64,000 nucleotides of DNA from Oxynema aestuarii AP17 (GTDB taxonomy: Bacteria > Cyanobacteriota > Cyanobacteriia > Cyanobacteriales > Laspinemataceae), in the NCBI RefSeq assembly GCF_012295525.1, contig NZ_CP051167.1, positions 5,129,501 to 5,193,500 on the forward strand. The letters are read 5' to 3'. Numbering within the stretch: position 1 is the stretch's first letter; the number at the start of each line of letters is the position of its first letter. A program made the translations under genes and the position numbers. The notes under the pieces were generated by a model. That model was not told where the DNA came from. It ran no database searches and saw only the letters and a list, made by a program, of their open reading frames with translations. Shown piece after piece: positions 41,535 through 51,261 of the stretch.

Positions 41535-44398
41535 GGGAAATGTTCTTGAATAAAGGTTTCCGCTTCGGCGCGAGTGACGATCGCGCGATCGAGGGTCGCC
41601 GCCAGCACGGCATCTAAAATTTGCTTATAACGCGGACCGGGTTTGTAGCCGAGGGTTTTGAGGTCGTGGCCGTCGAGGAGGGGCTTCGTTTCGATCCATT
41701 CGGTCAAATATTGCCAAATTTTGCGGCGAATGGGACGGGAGGCGCGCACGGCGACGAGCATTAGGGTCAGCACGTCGTAACGGCGCAACAGCCTCACGAT
41801 CGCGCTCGGACGGGTTAACTCGCTCACCGGGGACACCGCCTCGGACGCCTCGGCCAAACCGTCGAGGCGATCGATCGTTTCGATACTCATTTGCAAGTTC
41901 GTGGCCACTTGGCGGCGATCGCCCGGGGCCAAGTGGGCCAAAATGACTTCTAAGCGAATTTGCCAATATTCCGGCAGTTGGGAGAAACAGGGGGGGACGG
42001 CACCCCCCATTCGAGCGGGTCGCCGCGCGATCGCCTGCAAGCCGCGATCGACTAAACACAACTCTCGCCACAACCGCCCATTCAATTTCAAACTCGGATG
42101 GATGCAGCGCAACGCCCCTAAATCCCCGAGCAGTTCCAAGGCACTTTTCCAATAAGGCGCCTGCAAAATATATTTCAACTCACTTTTGAGGCGCGTTTCC
42201 AACGCCGGGGCGCGTCGTTTGCCCGAGGCGGGGTCGAGGGCGTTTTTCTGCATCCGTTCGTAAATCCCACTTTCGAGGGCGTGGCGGATGTAGCGTTCGG
42301 TTTGCGCTTCGATCTCGAAACCGAGACGCACCGCAAAGCGCACGGCCCGATAAATTCGCGTCGGATCTTCGATAAAGCTGTTGGCGTGCAACACCCGAAT
42401 CCGACGGTCTTGCAAGTCCAGCCAACCGCCGAAAAAGTCTAAAATCTGTCCGGCGCGATCGCCCCCGGTCAGGCGCAGTGCCAGGGCGTTGATCGTAAAA
42501 TCCCGGCGGTAGAGGTCTTGACGGATCGAACTGGCTTCTACTTCCGGATTGGCGGCGGGATAGGGATAAAATTCCGTGCGCGCCGTGGCAATATCGACCC
42601 ACAGCGAATCTAAAACCGGGTCTTTGTGCCAGAGTAAGGCGGCGGTTTGAAATTGTCCGTGAATGTCGAGGCGGGCGGCGGGATACAGTTGGCGCAAGGC
42701 TTTAGCCAGTTCCATTCCCGCTCCGACATCGGCGGTTTTGTGGAAGCCATCGACGACGAGATCGATATCGCCGAGCATCAACGGTTCCTTGCACGGATGG
42801 AGACCGGAGGTGTCGTCCTCGTCGCTTTCCGAGGTTGAGCAGGGGGAAGAAACGGCGAGCAGGAGGTCGCGGACGCCGCCGCCGACGAGATATAAGTGCC
42901 AGCCGCGCTCTTCGGCTAACTGGGCGGCGCGATCGAGGAGGCGAGCCAGGGGCGGGACTAAACTCCGCGCCAGTAAGGGTTTGACCGAGGGCGGTAGGGG
43001 ACAGTAGGGGTGAATGCGATCGATCGGATCGCGCGACTGTCCGATCGCCTTGTCTTGATGTAGTTGGCGCAGTAGGTCGGTGCGGGTGACGATGCCGATC
43101 AGTTCGTCGTTTTCGAGGACGGGCAGCCGTCCGATATCGTAAGTGACCATCAACGCTTCGATCTCTTGAAGGGTGGTATCCGGGGCGATCGTTTTGAGGT
43201 TGGTGGTCATGTAGCCTTTGACCGGGGCGTGGGAAAAGCCGTGGTGTAAGGCAATATCGAGGTCGCGCCGGGAAATTACGCCGACGAGTTGTCCCCGGGA
43301 ATCGACGACGGATAAGCCGGAGTGACCGTAACGCAGCAGGATGCGATGGGCTTCGTGGATGGTGGTGTCCGGTCGGATCGTCCGCACCGGGGAGGACATC
43401 AGTTCGCGGGCGAGGGGCGGATGGGGGATTTGCTGTTTGAGGCGATCGAGCAGATCCGGCAGGAGGCGATCGCGATCGGCGTTGCGTAAGGCGGCGGAGG
43501 CGGCACGGGGGTGACCGCCGCCTCCCAAGGGTTTGAACAGTTCGTGCAGGTTGGTTTGGGGGATGCGCGATCGCCCGATCAGGGTCAGCCGTTCGTCGTT
43601 GCCACTTTTGACGGGATAGTAATGGGCTAAGAGCACCACGTCACTTTCGGTCAGTTCGAGTAAGTGAGAGGCCAATCCCGCCAGTCCGGGCACGTAAGCG
43701 TCACTGTCGAGCACGACCCAAGACACTGTATTGCCTTGAATCGTTTCGGACTGGAGATCCCTGAGTCCCACGGCGAGCAGGTCTTGCAGTTGGGGGGACA
43801 ATCCCGGTTCGATGTATTCGGCGATCGCCCGCACGCTAGCCCCGCGTTCCATCAACCAGGCTAACGCTGCCGCATCCCTGGCGGTGGCGTGGTCGAAGGT
43901 CAGCGACCCGGTATCTACGTGGATGCCCAAGGCCATGACCGTGGCTTCGGCGGCGGTCAGATGGCGCCTGTTGCCTGCGGGAGCGCCGTCCCCTTGGCGA
44001 TCGATCGCGGCGATCTGTTTTTGCAATTGTTCGACAATCAGGGTGGTGGTCGCTCCGACGGCCTCAATTTGCGTTTGAGTTGCCGGAATGTCACTTTCCA
44101 CGTCGAGATGGTGGTCCCAAATTTGAATCGGGACGGGCAAATCCAACCATTCCGCCGTTTTGCCGAGGCGATCGCGCTGTTGAGTATCGACCACGATTAA
44201 GGAGCGAATTTTCTGCGGATCCACCGATCGCCGTTCGATCAATGCATACTCGTCGCGATGTAACGCCAGAAACTCCCGAACCCCCGGATGACACCCCCCC
44301 GATAACACAATCCGCGCCCCCGGTTGTAAGCATGTCAAGCCGACAGCAGCCCCGAGGGCGTCGAAGTCGGCAGTGGTATGGCACAAAATTAGATCCAT
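41531..44398 (-). CDS. DHH-CBS-CCA tRNA nucleotidyltransferase fusion
   Basis: 955 aa. Residues about 1-320: DHH/DHHA1 phosphoesterase part (CHTTADFDALGAAVGL, IWDHHLDVESDIPA, GGGGHPRAASAAL). About 330-445: two CBS domains (MSSPVRTIRPDTTIHEAHRI, MTTNLKTIAPDTTLQEIEAL). About 480-955: class II nucleotidyltransferase/poly(A) polymerase part with YLVGGGVRDLLLAV, GDIDLVVDGF, RRDFTINALALRL and DPTRIYRAVRFAVRLGFEIE. The last part adds or repairs the CCA tail on tRNA; the first may degrade short nucleic acids. Such fusions occur in cyanobacteria and a few other bacteria. Whether it adds CC, A, or CCA is not shown. Confidence 0.9.
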   Translation of the reverse strand: MDLILCHTTADFDALGAAVGLTCLQPGARIVLSGGCHPGVREFLALHRDEYALIERRSVDPQKIRSLIVVDTQQRDRLGKTAEWLDLPVPIQIWDHHLDVESDIPATQTQIEAVGATTTLIVEQLQKQIAAIDRQGDGAPAGNRRHLTAAEATVMALGIHVDTGSLTFDHATARDAAALAWLMERGASVRAIAEYIEPGLSPQLQDLLAVGLRDLQSETIQGNTVSWVVLDSDAYVPGLAGLASHLLELTESDVVLLAHYYPVKSGNDERLTLIGRSRIPQTNLHELFKPLGGGGHPRAASAALRNADRDRLLPDLLDRLKQQIPHPPLARELMSSPVRTIRPDTTIHEAHRILLRYGHSGLSVVDSRGQLVGVISRRDLDIALHHGFSHAPVKGYMTTNLKTIAPDTTLQEIEALMVTYDIGRLPVLENDELIGIVTRTDLLRQLHQDKAIGQSRDPIDRIHPYCPLPPSVKPLLARSLVPPLARLLDRAAQLAEERGWHLYLVGGGVRDLLLAVSSPCSTSESDEDDTSGLHPCKEPLMLGDIDLVVDGFHKTADVGAGMELAKALRQLYPAARLDIHGQFQTAALLWHKDPVLDSLWVDIATARTEFYPYPAANPEVEASSIRQDLYRRDFTINALALRLTGGDRAGQILDFFGGWLDLQDRRIRVLHANSFIEDPTRIYRAVRFAVRLGFEIEAQTERYIRHALESGIYERMQKNALDPASGKRRAPALETRLKSELKYILQAPYWKSALELLGDLGALRCIHPSLKLNGRLWRELCLVDRGLQAIARRPARMGGAVPPCFSQLPEYWQIRLEVILAHLAPGDRRQVATNLQMSIETIDRLDGLAEASEAVSPVSELTRPSAIVRLLRRYDVLTLMLVAVRASRPIRRKIWQYLTEWIETKPLLDGHDLKTLGYKPGPRYKQILDAVLAATLDRAIVTRAEAETFIQEHFP

Positions 44399-44819
44399 AG
44401 GGAATTCAGGAGTCAGGAGTCAGAAGGCAACAGGAACGATTCCAAGTCTCTCAGGCGGGTATCTTGCTGCTGGTGCGGTTCTCTTGCCCGCTTCTTCGAC
44501 TAACCTGCCGAGGGGGAATGGGGTTCTTTATCAATTTTAGAGGGGATCTTTACGAGAGTAGAGAAATTCGTGCAATTGATGATTAAATAAGGGTTTAGAT
44601 CGGAAAATCGATGGATATTGACGGCGTTTTTTGCACAAAATCTCTAAAAAACGTTCTCCTCGACGAGCTTGCCGATCGCAGCTTCGTTCTTCGAGAGTCG
44701 AGCGCGATCGGGTGCGGCGAAGGGAGCAATTTTTGATAGGGTACTAGACAGGACTGATACGGCTGCTCGTTCGGGCGCCGCAATCTTTACACTCGATCGC
44801 TGTGTTGGGAGAAAAAACC
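44399..44819. other. Upstream region of psbZ
   Basis: About 420 bp. Starts with repeats of CAGGAGTCAGGAGTCAG at 44406, then AT-rich sequence 44530-44650. The psbZ promoter should be within its last 150 bases. No other gene seen. Confidence 0.4.
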
Positions 44820-45008
44820 ATGACAATTATTTTTCAGTTAGCACTCGCCGCTTTAGTTCTGATGTCTTTTGCGATGGTCGTCGGCGTTCCTGTCGCCTAT
44901 GCCTCGCCTCAGAACTGGGATCAATCCAAAACCTTACTCTATTTGGGGTCGGGCATTTGGGCGGCTCTGGTGATCTTAGTCGGCGTCCTCAACTTTTTGG
45001 TGGCTTAA
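44820..45008 (+). CDS. psbZ: Photosystem II protein Z
   Basis: 62 aa. Two membrane segments: [20 protein letters not shown] and [20 protein letters not shown], joined by the lumenal/stromal loop [13 protein letters not shown], the strongest psbZ (Ycf9) marker. It is a small subunit of the photosystem II core that helps bind antenna and stabilises the supercomplex. Start chosen after GGGAGA at MTIIFQ; six extra upstream codons are not part of the family. ribH follows about 320 bp downstream on the same strand. Confidence 0.97.
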   Translation: MTIIFQLALAALVLMSFAMVVGVPVAYASPQNWDQSKTLLYLGSGIWAALVILVGVLNFLVA

Positions 45009-45328
45009 ACGGGCGATCGCCCGCTCGGTCTTTCCCTTTTTGGGCAAGCCATTCTCTGGAGGGAGAATTTCCATTCGAGCATCGATCGCCGAACGGTCGC
45101 CGTGCGATCGCGGCGGCGAAGATCCCGGAAGGGTTCTCCCTCACTCCCCAGAACCGATCGCCCCTCAAGGGGGTTCGAGGGTTCTGAAGTCTTCTAACTT
45201 CTAACAATCCGTTGTAAGTGCCGTTCGGCGACATCTCGATGCAGACCGTCGCGAACGCCTCTCTTTCATGTTTGGGAGCGAGTTGTTCGACTGCGCTCCT
45301 CTCTTTCCATTCTATCTTTTGTATCTCA
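45009..45328. other. psbZ-ribH spacer
   Basis: About 320 bp, no gene. It includes direct-repeat-like GAACCGATCGCCCCTCAAGG and the motif GAAGTCTTCTAACTTCTAAC, similar to GAAGTCTTCTAACGCTCAA at about 31696. Confidence 0.35.
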
Positions 45329-45940
45329 ATGGCAGTTTTCGAGGGAAATTTTACTCAAACCGAACACTTGCGGTTTGCGATCGTCATCGGTCGGTTCAAC
45401 GACTTAATTACGAACAAACTTCTAGAAGGATGTCAAGACGGACTCAAACGTCACGGCGTCGATATCGACCCGGAAGGAACTCAAGTCGATTACGTCTGGG
45501 TTCCGGGGAGTTTTGAAGTGGCCCTCGTTTCCCGGCAGTTGGCCTTAAGTCAGCGCTACGATGCCATTATCTGCCTCGGTGCCGTCATCCGAGGACAAAC
45601 CCCTCATTTCGATTACGTGGCGAACGAAGCCGCTAAAGGGATTGCCGCCGCCGGATTTCAAACGGGGGTTCCGGTTATTTTTGGGATCCTGACTGCCGAT
45701 ACCATGCAGCAGGCGCTGGAACGGGCGGGAATTAAAAGCAATAAGGGCTGGGAATACGCCCTCAATGCTTTGGAAATGGCCAATTTGATGCGACAAGTCA
45801 AAAATTTACCCGAATTGGGCATGGCTTACGGTTCTTCTACTGCATTGGCGGAACGGGATAATCCCAGTCTTCCCGCTTCGACCGCGCGCGGCGATCGCCC
45901 TTGGGAACCCCAGACCCAAGAGGATCGAGAACGCTCCTAG
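45329..45940 (+). CDS. ribH: 6,7-dimethyl-8-ribityllumazine synthase
   Basis: 203 aa from the ATG of [20 protein letters not shown]; the frame is open upstream without family match. It joins ribityl-amino-uracil with dihydroxybutanone phosphate in riboflavin synthesis. Motifs: [60 protein letters not shown] (catalytic His in the TPHFDYV string), [20 protein letters not shown] (phosphate binding), and [14 protein letters not shown]. The last ~45 residues are a polar tail longer than in most bacteria. Cytoplasmic, usually a 60-mer or pentamer. Confidence 0.96.
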   Translation: MAVFEGNFTQTEHLRFAIVIGRFNDLITNKLLEGCQDGLKRHGVDIDPEGTQVDYVWVPGSFEVALVSRQLALSQRYDAIICLGAVIRGQTPHFDYVANEAAKGIAAAGFQTGVPVIFGILTADTMQQALERAGIKSNKGWEYALNALEMANLMRQVKNLPELGMAYGSSTALAERDNPSLPASTARGDRPWEPQTQEDRERS

Positions 45941-46006
45941 ACCGGAATCGAGGGGCGATCGAGACGGCGATCGCCACCCCTGGTTCAAAATTTTTGCGGG
46001 TAGTGG

Positions 46007-46035
46007 TTGACAGAATCTAAATTTACTGGAATACT
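46007..46035 (+). promoter_or_regulatory. Likely promoter of tRNA-Gly
   Basis: A perfect -35 TTGACA (46007-46012), a 17-base spacer, and AATACT (46030-46035) matching TATAAT at four of six places. The predicted start is about 28 bases before the tRNA. Confidence 0.6.
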
Positions 46036-46069
46036 AATATTTACTGACGGCCTCGCGGCTGGAAGTCTC

Positions 46070-46141
46070 GCGGGTATAGCTCAGTGGTAGAGCGTCACCT
46101 TGCCAAGGTGAATGTCGCGCGTTCGAATCGCGTTACCCGCT
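46070..46141 (+). tRNA. tRNA-Gly (GCC)
   Basis: Cloverleaf by eye: acceptor GCGGGTA / TACCCGC, D-stem GCTC/GAGC, anticodon stem TCACC/GGTGA around loop TTGCCAA giving anticodon GCC, T-stem GCGCG/CGCGT with loop TTCGAAT. The 3' CCA is not encoded, as is common in cyanobacteria; discriminator is T. A terminator follows within 25 bases. Confidence 0.95.
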
Positions 46142-46162
46142 CTTTAAAAAATCAACAATCGC

Positions 46163-46190
46163 AAGTCCCTGCCATTGGCGGGGCTTTTTG
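46163..46190 (+). terminator. Terminator after tRNA-Gly
   Basis: AAGTCCCTGCC and GGCGGGGCTT form a stem with an ATT loop and one mismatch, followed by TTTTGTTTTC. A classic intrinsic terminator. Confidence 0.85.
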
Positions 46191-46370
46191 TTTTCTTTTT
46201 GTTTGAGGGGCGACGCTTTTAGCCGGATCGCCCCTGCGGATCGAATGGGGAGGTGGCAGCGATCGGGTGCGATCGCTGCCACCCCAGATCTGAACGAAGG
46301 AGACGATCGGCGGCCATCCTCAAGAGATCGAGACTGACCGACCTCACGCCGTCCCCGACAGGCGATCGCC

Positions 46371-47201
46371 TCAGTCGGAGGTTCGGCTAATCAAGACCGG
46401 ACAGTTGGCGTAAACGCGCACGTAGTCGGACAGAGAATTACCGAGGAGGCGGTCGAGATCCACTAAACTCTTGGCAATCGACGGGCGGCGATCGGGCGAA
46501 CCGATCGTCAACAAGTCGATGTTATTTTCCTCGACCAAATTACAAATCACCTCGCCGGGTTTGCCTTCTTGGAGAATGCAGCGATAGTCTACCCCATATT
46601 TTTTCGCTTCGGCGACGGCTTCGCTTAACACCGGATCGTCTTGTTCGCTGGTAATCCCTTTATCGGGATTGGCGCGCACTAAGAACAATTGACCCCCCTT
46701 GACCTCGCGCAGCAGGAATAGGGCTAAATCCAAGCATTGGCGGGCGGACTTGGACTTATCCATCGCCACCATCACCCGCTTGATTTTTTTGACGTAAACG
46801 TCATCTTTGACCAACAGCATCGGACGCGAGGCGAGTTGGAAGACGTATTGACTGACCGATCCTTCCAAAATGGCTTGCAAGCGACCTAACGCCCGCGACC
46901 CCATGATAATCAGATCGACATCTTCTTCCTCGGCGATTTCGCAGACGATCGTTTTCGCATCCCCTTGTTTGAGACGCGGATTGACTTTTTCCGGAGCAAT
47001 ATTGAGGGACTTGACCGCTTCGGCTAGAATTTTCCCCCCTTCTTCCAGTTTGGCGGCCATATCATCGGCAACAATTTGCTGCGGAACCACGTGCAGAACC
47101 GTCACCGATGCCTGTTGAATTGCGGGAATATCCAGCAACATATTGAGCATCTCTTCGCACAGTCCCCGTCCGGCAACCGCTACTAAAATTTTTTTAATCA
47201 C
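46371..47201 (-). CDS. Tandem universal stress protein (UspA)
   Basis: 276 aa with two USP domains. First (1-135): KKILVAVAGRGLCEEMLNML, VTVLHVVP, and DLIIMGSRALGRLQAILEGS, the ATP-type motif GxxxxG(9x)GS. Second (140-276): KRVMVAMDKSKSARQCLDLA, IDLLTIGSPDRRPSIAKSLV and SDYVRVYANCPVLISR. The first strand has lost the usual Asp (AVAGRG), while the second keeps VAMDKS. Such proteins bind ATP and are tied to stress survival. Cytoplasmic. It is divergent from the thioesterase gene, about 190 bp away. Confidence 0.92.
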   Translation of the reverse strand: MIKKILVAVAGRGLCEEMLNMLLDIPAIQQASVTVLHVVPQQIVADDMAAKLEEGGKILAEAVKSLNIAPEKVNPRLKQGDAKTIVCEIAEEEDVDLIIMGSRALGRLQAILEGSVSQYVFQLASRPMLLVKDDVYVKKIKRVMVAMDKSKSARQCLDLALFLLREVKGGQLFLVRANPDKGITSEQDDPVLSEAVAEAKKYGVDYRCILQEGKPGEVICNLVEENNIDLLTIGSPDRRPSIAKSLVDLDRLLGNSLSDYVRVYANCPVLISRTSD

Positions 47202-47394
47202 GATCGTTCTCCTGGTTACAACAGCTTTTGTGTTTTTGATGGGGGAGCCAAACTCCCTTAAGGTTTAAGGTGTCAGTTGCATTGGTCTGTTTGGCGGATC
47301 GGGGGCGATCGCTTGCGCCCCTTAAGATTTAAGGATAAGACTGATTACTTACTGAAAATTTGTAGAAATGTAGCGTTTTGGCACAATTTGTAAC

Positions 47395-47886
47395 ATGACA
47401 GAGCAACGCAACCCGCAAGCCAAACTGCCACCGACGGAGGCGATCGAGACTTTATCGGCCCTTCCGGGCGGAACGTGGTTTGAATACCCGGTGCGAGCGC
47501 ACCCCCACCATACCGATTATGCCGGGATTGTCTGGCACGGAACCTATTTAACCTGGATGGAAGAAGCGCGGGTGGAGTCGTTGCGGGCGATCGGGATTAA
47601 TTTCGCCGATTTGGTCAACCTCGGTTGCGATTTGCCCGTGGTCGAACTCTCCGTGCGCTACCACAAGCCGATGCAGATGGGTATGGATGCGGTGGTCCGA
47701 ACCCGCATGACCCAGATGGACGGGGTACGCTTGAATTGGGAATATCAGATTCGGTCCGTCGCCACTGGAGAGCTGTTCCTGACGGGGTTGGTGACCTTGG
47801 TCGCCGTCGATCGCGATAAGGGAAAAATCATGCGGCGCCTGCCTCCCGCGTTCCAAGATGCCCTCGTCAAGCTGTCGCGCGAGTGA
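47395..47886 (+). CDS. Hot-dog acyl-CoA thioesterase (4HBT family)
   Basis: 163 aa. The 4HBT signature HPHHTDYAGIVWHGTYLTWM and EEARVESLRAIG carries the catalytic Asp (near residue 41) used by 4-hydroxybenzoyl-CoA-type thioesterases. The rest has the paired strands VVELSVRYHKPMQMGMDAVV and GVRLNWEYQI. In cyanobacteria some such proteins cleave dihydroxynaphthoyl-CoA in phylloquinone synthesis, but no men gene is near, so the substrate is open. N-terminal ~25 residues are extra. Confidence 0.88.
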   Translation: MTEQRNPQAKLPPTEAIETLSALPGGTWFEYPVRAHPHHTDYAGIVWHGTYLTWMEEARVESLRAIGINFADLVNLGCDLPVVELSVRYHKPMQMGMDAVVRTRMTQMDGVRLNWEYQIRSVATGELFLTGLVTLVAVDRDKGKIMRRLPPAFQDALVKLSRE

Positions 47887-48073
47887 GGCGATCGCCGGAA
47901 AGCTTTTTGGGGTCGAGGATTGTCTCCCTCGGATCCCTCGGATTCGGGGATGGCGATCGCCGCTCCCGCTTGGAGAGAGTCGCGGACAACAAACCCGGCG
48001 ATCGCTACCTTCGATTCCCCTTCCGCGCCTAAAATGGGGAACCAAGTAGAGATTGGCAAGGTAGGGAATTTAA

Positions 48074-48475
48074 ATGTCAAAAAAATTAAAGCTCTTAGTC
48101 GTCGATGACGAGGTAGAAAACCTAGATTTGCTCTATCGGACTTTTCGCCGCGAGTTCCAGGTGATTAAAGCGGATAGTCCGTTAGATGCCCTGGAAATCT
48201 TAGACGGAGAAGCGGAAGTCGCCGTGATTATTTCCGATCAGAGTATGCCCGAAATGAGTGGGGTGGAATTATTCGGCAAAACCACCGATCGCTTTCCCGA
48301 TACCATTCGCATTTTGCTGACCGGATATACCGAGGATTCTCTCGACGAAGGGGCCGAGGCGATCGAGGGAGCGCGTATTTTTAAATGCATTACCAAACCC
48401 TTCGACACGGAAGAACTTAAAGCCGTGGTGCAACAAGGGGTAGAAGTCTACCAAACCGCCCGCGCCAACAACTAG
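48074..48475 (+). CDS. Single-domain response regulator (receiver only)
   Basis: 133 aa. Receiver fold only: LKLLVVDDEVENLDLLYRTF with the acidic pair at 11-12, phospho-acceptor Asp55 in VIISDQSMPEMSG, Thr in ILLTGYTEDSLDE, and CITKPFDTEELKAVVQQGVE with the conserved Lys-Pro. The SDQSMPEMSG and LLTGYT pattern is the type joined to HD-GYP or kinase domains, but no output domain follows. It would pass phosphate to a partner by contact. No kinase is adjacent. Confidence 0.93.
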   Translation: MSKKLKLLVVDDEVENLDLLYRTFRREFQVIKADSPLDALEILDGEAEVAVIISDQSMPEMSGVELFGKTTDRFPDTIRILLTGYTEDSLDEGAEAIEGARIFKCITKPFDTEELKAVVQQGVEVYQTARANN

Positions 48476-48807
48476 ATTCAGGGCTTCCCATCCGGGCGTT
48501 GAGCGCCTCGCGCTCGCCCCGTTCGCCCCTTCCGTGGAATGGGGAGCGCAGCTCGACATCGGCGCTGCGGCGATCGCCCCCGTTTCCCACGCTCCGGGAG
48601 TCGAGCAGATCCGGACTGAACCGAGAAATCGCCCAAGATATCGTTACTTTTTGTTAAGATCGACACGACCCTCACAAAAGCCATCCCGTGGCCGTTACTC
48701 GTGCCGCGTCGCTGCCGACTGTTCCGGCAATTATACCGAACTGGCGCCGCCGTCGGTTGGAGGAGTCGCCAAACTTGCCCTACTCAGCCTTGGAGAATTT
48801 TCGATCG
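48476..48807. other. Spacer before the ABC-F gene
   Basis: About 330 bp, open for 40 codons in the ABC-F frame but without family match. The stretch has GC-rich palindromic pieces (CGAGCGCGAGGCGCTCAA read in reverse near 48500). The ABC-F promoter probably lies at 48640-48700 (AT-rich TTACTTTTTGTTAAGAT). Confidence 0.35.
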
Positions 48808-50502
48808 ATGTTAAGACTCGAACACGTTAGTAAAATATACCCCACTGGTGAAGTTCTCAAGGATATTAACTGGGAAGTCAAGCCCGGCGATCGCATCGGC
48901 TTAGTCGGCGTCAACGGCGCCGGAAAATCCACCCAACTCAAAATCATTGCTGGAGAAATCGAACCGACCGCCGGAGAAATTATCCGCCCCGCCAACTTGC
49001 ACCTCGCCTACCTCACCCAAGAATTCGAGGTAGACCCCGGACGCACGGTTCGCGAGGAATTTTGGACCGTCTTTAAAGACGCCAACGAGATCCAACATCG
49101 CTTGCTTCAAGTCCAGCGCGACATGGAACGGGCCACCCCGGACGAGTTAGACCGCCTCATCAAAAAACTCGACCAACTCCAGCGCCAATTTGAAGCCTTG
49201 GACGGTTACACGTTAGACGCCCAAATCGAGAAAATCTTACCGGAAATGGGCTTTACCCTCGAAGACGGCGATCGCCTCGTGAGCGCCTTCAGTGGCGGCT
49301 GGCAAATGCGGATGAGTTTGGGTAAAATCCTCCTCCAAAATCCCGACCTCCTGCTCCTCGACGAACCGACCAACCACCTCGACCTCGAAACGATCGAATG
49401 GTTGGAAACCTACCTCAAAGGCTTGTCCACGCCGATGGTCATCGTCTCCCACGACCGGGAATTTCTCGATCGCCTCTGCACCCAAATCGTCGAAACCGAA
49501 CGCGGCGTTTCTACCACCTATCTCGGCAATTATTCCGCCTATCTCGCCCAAAAAGAACTCGATCGCGAAGCCCAATCCGTCGCCTACGAACGGCAACAAA
49601 AAGAACTCGAAAAACAACAGGCATTTATTGAAAAATTCCGCGCCAGTGCGACCCGCAGCACCCAAGCCAAAAGCCGCGAAAAACAACTCGACAAAATCGA
49701 ACGCCGGGAAGCTCCCACCGGGTCGCTCAAGAGTTTGCGCTTTCAATTCCCCCCGGCCCCGCGAAGCGGTCGCGAAGTCGTCAAGATTGACAACTTGGTC
49801 CATACTTACGACGACAAAATTCTATTTCTCGACGCTAATTTAGAGATCGAACGCGGCGATCGCATCGCCTTTCTCGGCCCCAACGGCTGCGGTAAATCTA
49901 CCCTCCTTCACATGATGGTCGGCTTGGAAACCCCCACCGAAGGAACGGTCAAACTCGGCGATCATAACGTCATTCCCGGTTACTTCGAGCAGAACCAAGC
50001 CGAAGCCTTAGACCTGGAAAAAACCGTCATGGAAACCATCCACGACGAAGTCCCCGACTGGAAAAACGAGGAAGTCCGCACCCTGCTCGGGCGTTTTTTG
50101 TTTAGCGGCGAAACCGTCTTTAAAAAGGTCGTCGCGCTCAGTGGAGGGGAAAAAGCACGTTTGGCTCTGGCGCGAATGCTCCTGCGTCCCGCTAATTTAT
50201 TGATTTTGGACGAGCCGACCAATCACCTCGACATTCCCGCGAAGGAAATGCTCGAAGAAGCCCTCAGTCAATACGACGGCACGGTGATTATTGTCTCTCA
50301 CGACCGCTATTTTATCTCCAAGGTTGCCAATAAAATTGTCGAGATCCGCGATGGTGAATTCCGCACTTATTTAGGTGACTATCACTATTACTTAGATAAA
50401 ATCGCCGAGGAGAAGGAAGCGGCACGAATCGCCAAATTAGAGGCAGAAAAAGCGGCGAAGAAAGCGGCGAAGAAGTCTAAGACGGGGTCGAAGCGCAAGT
50501 AA
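48808..50502 (+). CDS. ABC-F family ATPase
   Basis: 564 aa from ATG of MLRLEHVSKIYPTGEVLKDI, after GGAGA. Two ABC domains: Walker A GVNGAGKST and GPNGCGKST; signatures FSGGWQMRMSLGKIL and LSGGEKARLALARML; Walker B LLLLDEPTNHLD and LLILDEPTNHLD. A charged linker between them (REAQSVAYERQQKELEKQQA) is the P-site tRNA interaction motif region. The C-terminus is Lys/Ala-rich. ABC-F proteins act on ribosomes; the cyanobacterial Uup/EttA-like group has no settled role. No membrane partner, as expected. Confidence 0.94.
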   Translation: MLRLEHVSKIYPTGEVLKDINWEVKPGDRIGLVGVNGAGKSTQLKIIAGEIEPTAGEIIRPANLHLAYLTQEFEVDPGRTVREEFWTVFKDANEIQHRLLQVQRDMERATPDELDRLIKKLDQLQRQFEALDGYTLDAQIEKILPEMGFTLEDGDRLVSAFSGGWQMRMSLGKILLQNPDLLLLDEPTNHLDLETIEWLETYLKGLSTPMVIVSHDREFLDRLCTQIVETERGVSTTYLGNYSAYLAQKELDREAQSVAYERQQKELEKQQAFIEKFRASATRSTQAKSREKQLDKIERREAPTGSLKSLRFQFPPAPRSGREVVKIDNLVHTYDDKILFLDANLEIERGDRIAFLGPNGCGKSTLLHMMVGLETPTEGTVKLGDHNVIPGYFEQNQAEALDLEKTVMETIHDEVPDWKNEEVRTLLGRFLFSGETVFKKVVALSGGEKARLALARMLLRPANLLILDEPTNHLDIPAKEMLEEALSQYDGTVIIVSHDRYFISKVANKIVEIRDGEFRTYLGDYHYYLDKIAEEKEAARIAKLEAEKAAKKAAKKSKTGSKRK

Positions 50503-50805
50503 ATCCCTTCGACCCTGCCGCCAGTCGAAGTCCGATCGCCCCCCGGTTCTGGGAGATTGCCCTCGGGGGGGGTGACCCCGCATCGGTCATCTTGCTGTCG
50601 CGGCTTCCCTGGCGATCGTTGCAGATTTTCGGCGCGATCGCAGCGATCGCGATCGCACGAATTGTCCGATTTTAGTTACAAAGTTGTAACGATCGCGATC
50701 GTCTGTTTATCCGATGGCGATCGCATATTTCGTAATATTAAAATCACGAAGTCTATCGAGGAAGTGAATTAAAATGGAACTATAGAAAGTTAGGAGGACG
50801 AGCAA
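50503..50805. other. Spacer upstream of the exported pentapeptide gene
   Basis: About 300 bp. HIP1-rich (GATCGCAGCGATCGCGATCG near 50634), then AT-rich with TTGTAACGATCGCGATCGTC, and TAATATTAAAATCACG near 50737 as a possible promoter. No gene seen. Confidence 0.35.
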
Positions 50806-51261
50806 ATGAAAACCGGGTTTTTCTCTGCCGTCGCAGTTCCTGTCATCGTCTTTTTTGCGGCTCCTGCCGTCGCCGAAAATCCCGCTCATCTCGAACAGTT
50901 GCTAGAAACGAATCTCTGTCAGGGATGCGATCTCAGTGGGGCCGATTTGAGTAACGCTCACTTGATCGGAGCGGATTTGCGAGGAGCCGACCTGAGTGGA
51001 ACCAACCTGTCAGCCGCGAACCTGGAAGGGGCGGATCTCACGGGCGCTAATTTGGCAGGTTCCAATCTCAGCAATGCCTTTTTAAATAGTGCGAGTTTGC
51101 GAGAATCGAATTTAGAAGATGTCAATTTCAGCGATGCCAATTTATCCTTCGCCGATTTGACCGACGCCGATTTAACCGATGCCATTCTGCTCAATGCGAA
51201 TTTGAATGGAGCTGATTTAAAACAAGCCAATATGCCAAGTGAAATTCTCGGACGGCAATAA
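50806..51261 (+). CDS. Exported pentapeptide-repeat protein
   Basis: 151 aa. Strong ribosome site AGGAGG 8 bases before ATG. Signal peptide MKTGFFSAVAVPVIVFFAAPAVAEN. A short helical cap (HLEQLLETNLCQGC with a Cys pair CQGC), then about 20 pentapeptide units (LSGADLSNAHLIGADLRGAD onwards) forming one right-handed beta-helix. The last codons lie inside the first copy of a 167-bp tandem repeat. Lumenal or periplasmic pentapeptide proteins are common in cyanobacteria; function unknown. Confidence 0.9.
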   Translation: MKTGFFSAVAVPVIVFFAAPAVAENPAHLEQLLETNLCQGCDLSGADLSNAHLIGADLRGADLSGTNLSAANLEGADLTGANLAGSNLSNAFLNSASLRESNLEDVNFSDANLSFADLTDADLTDAILLNANLNGADLKQANMPSEILGRQ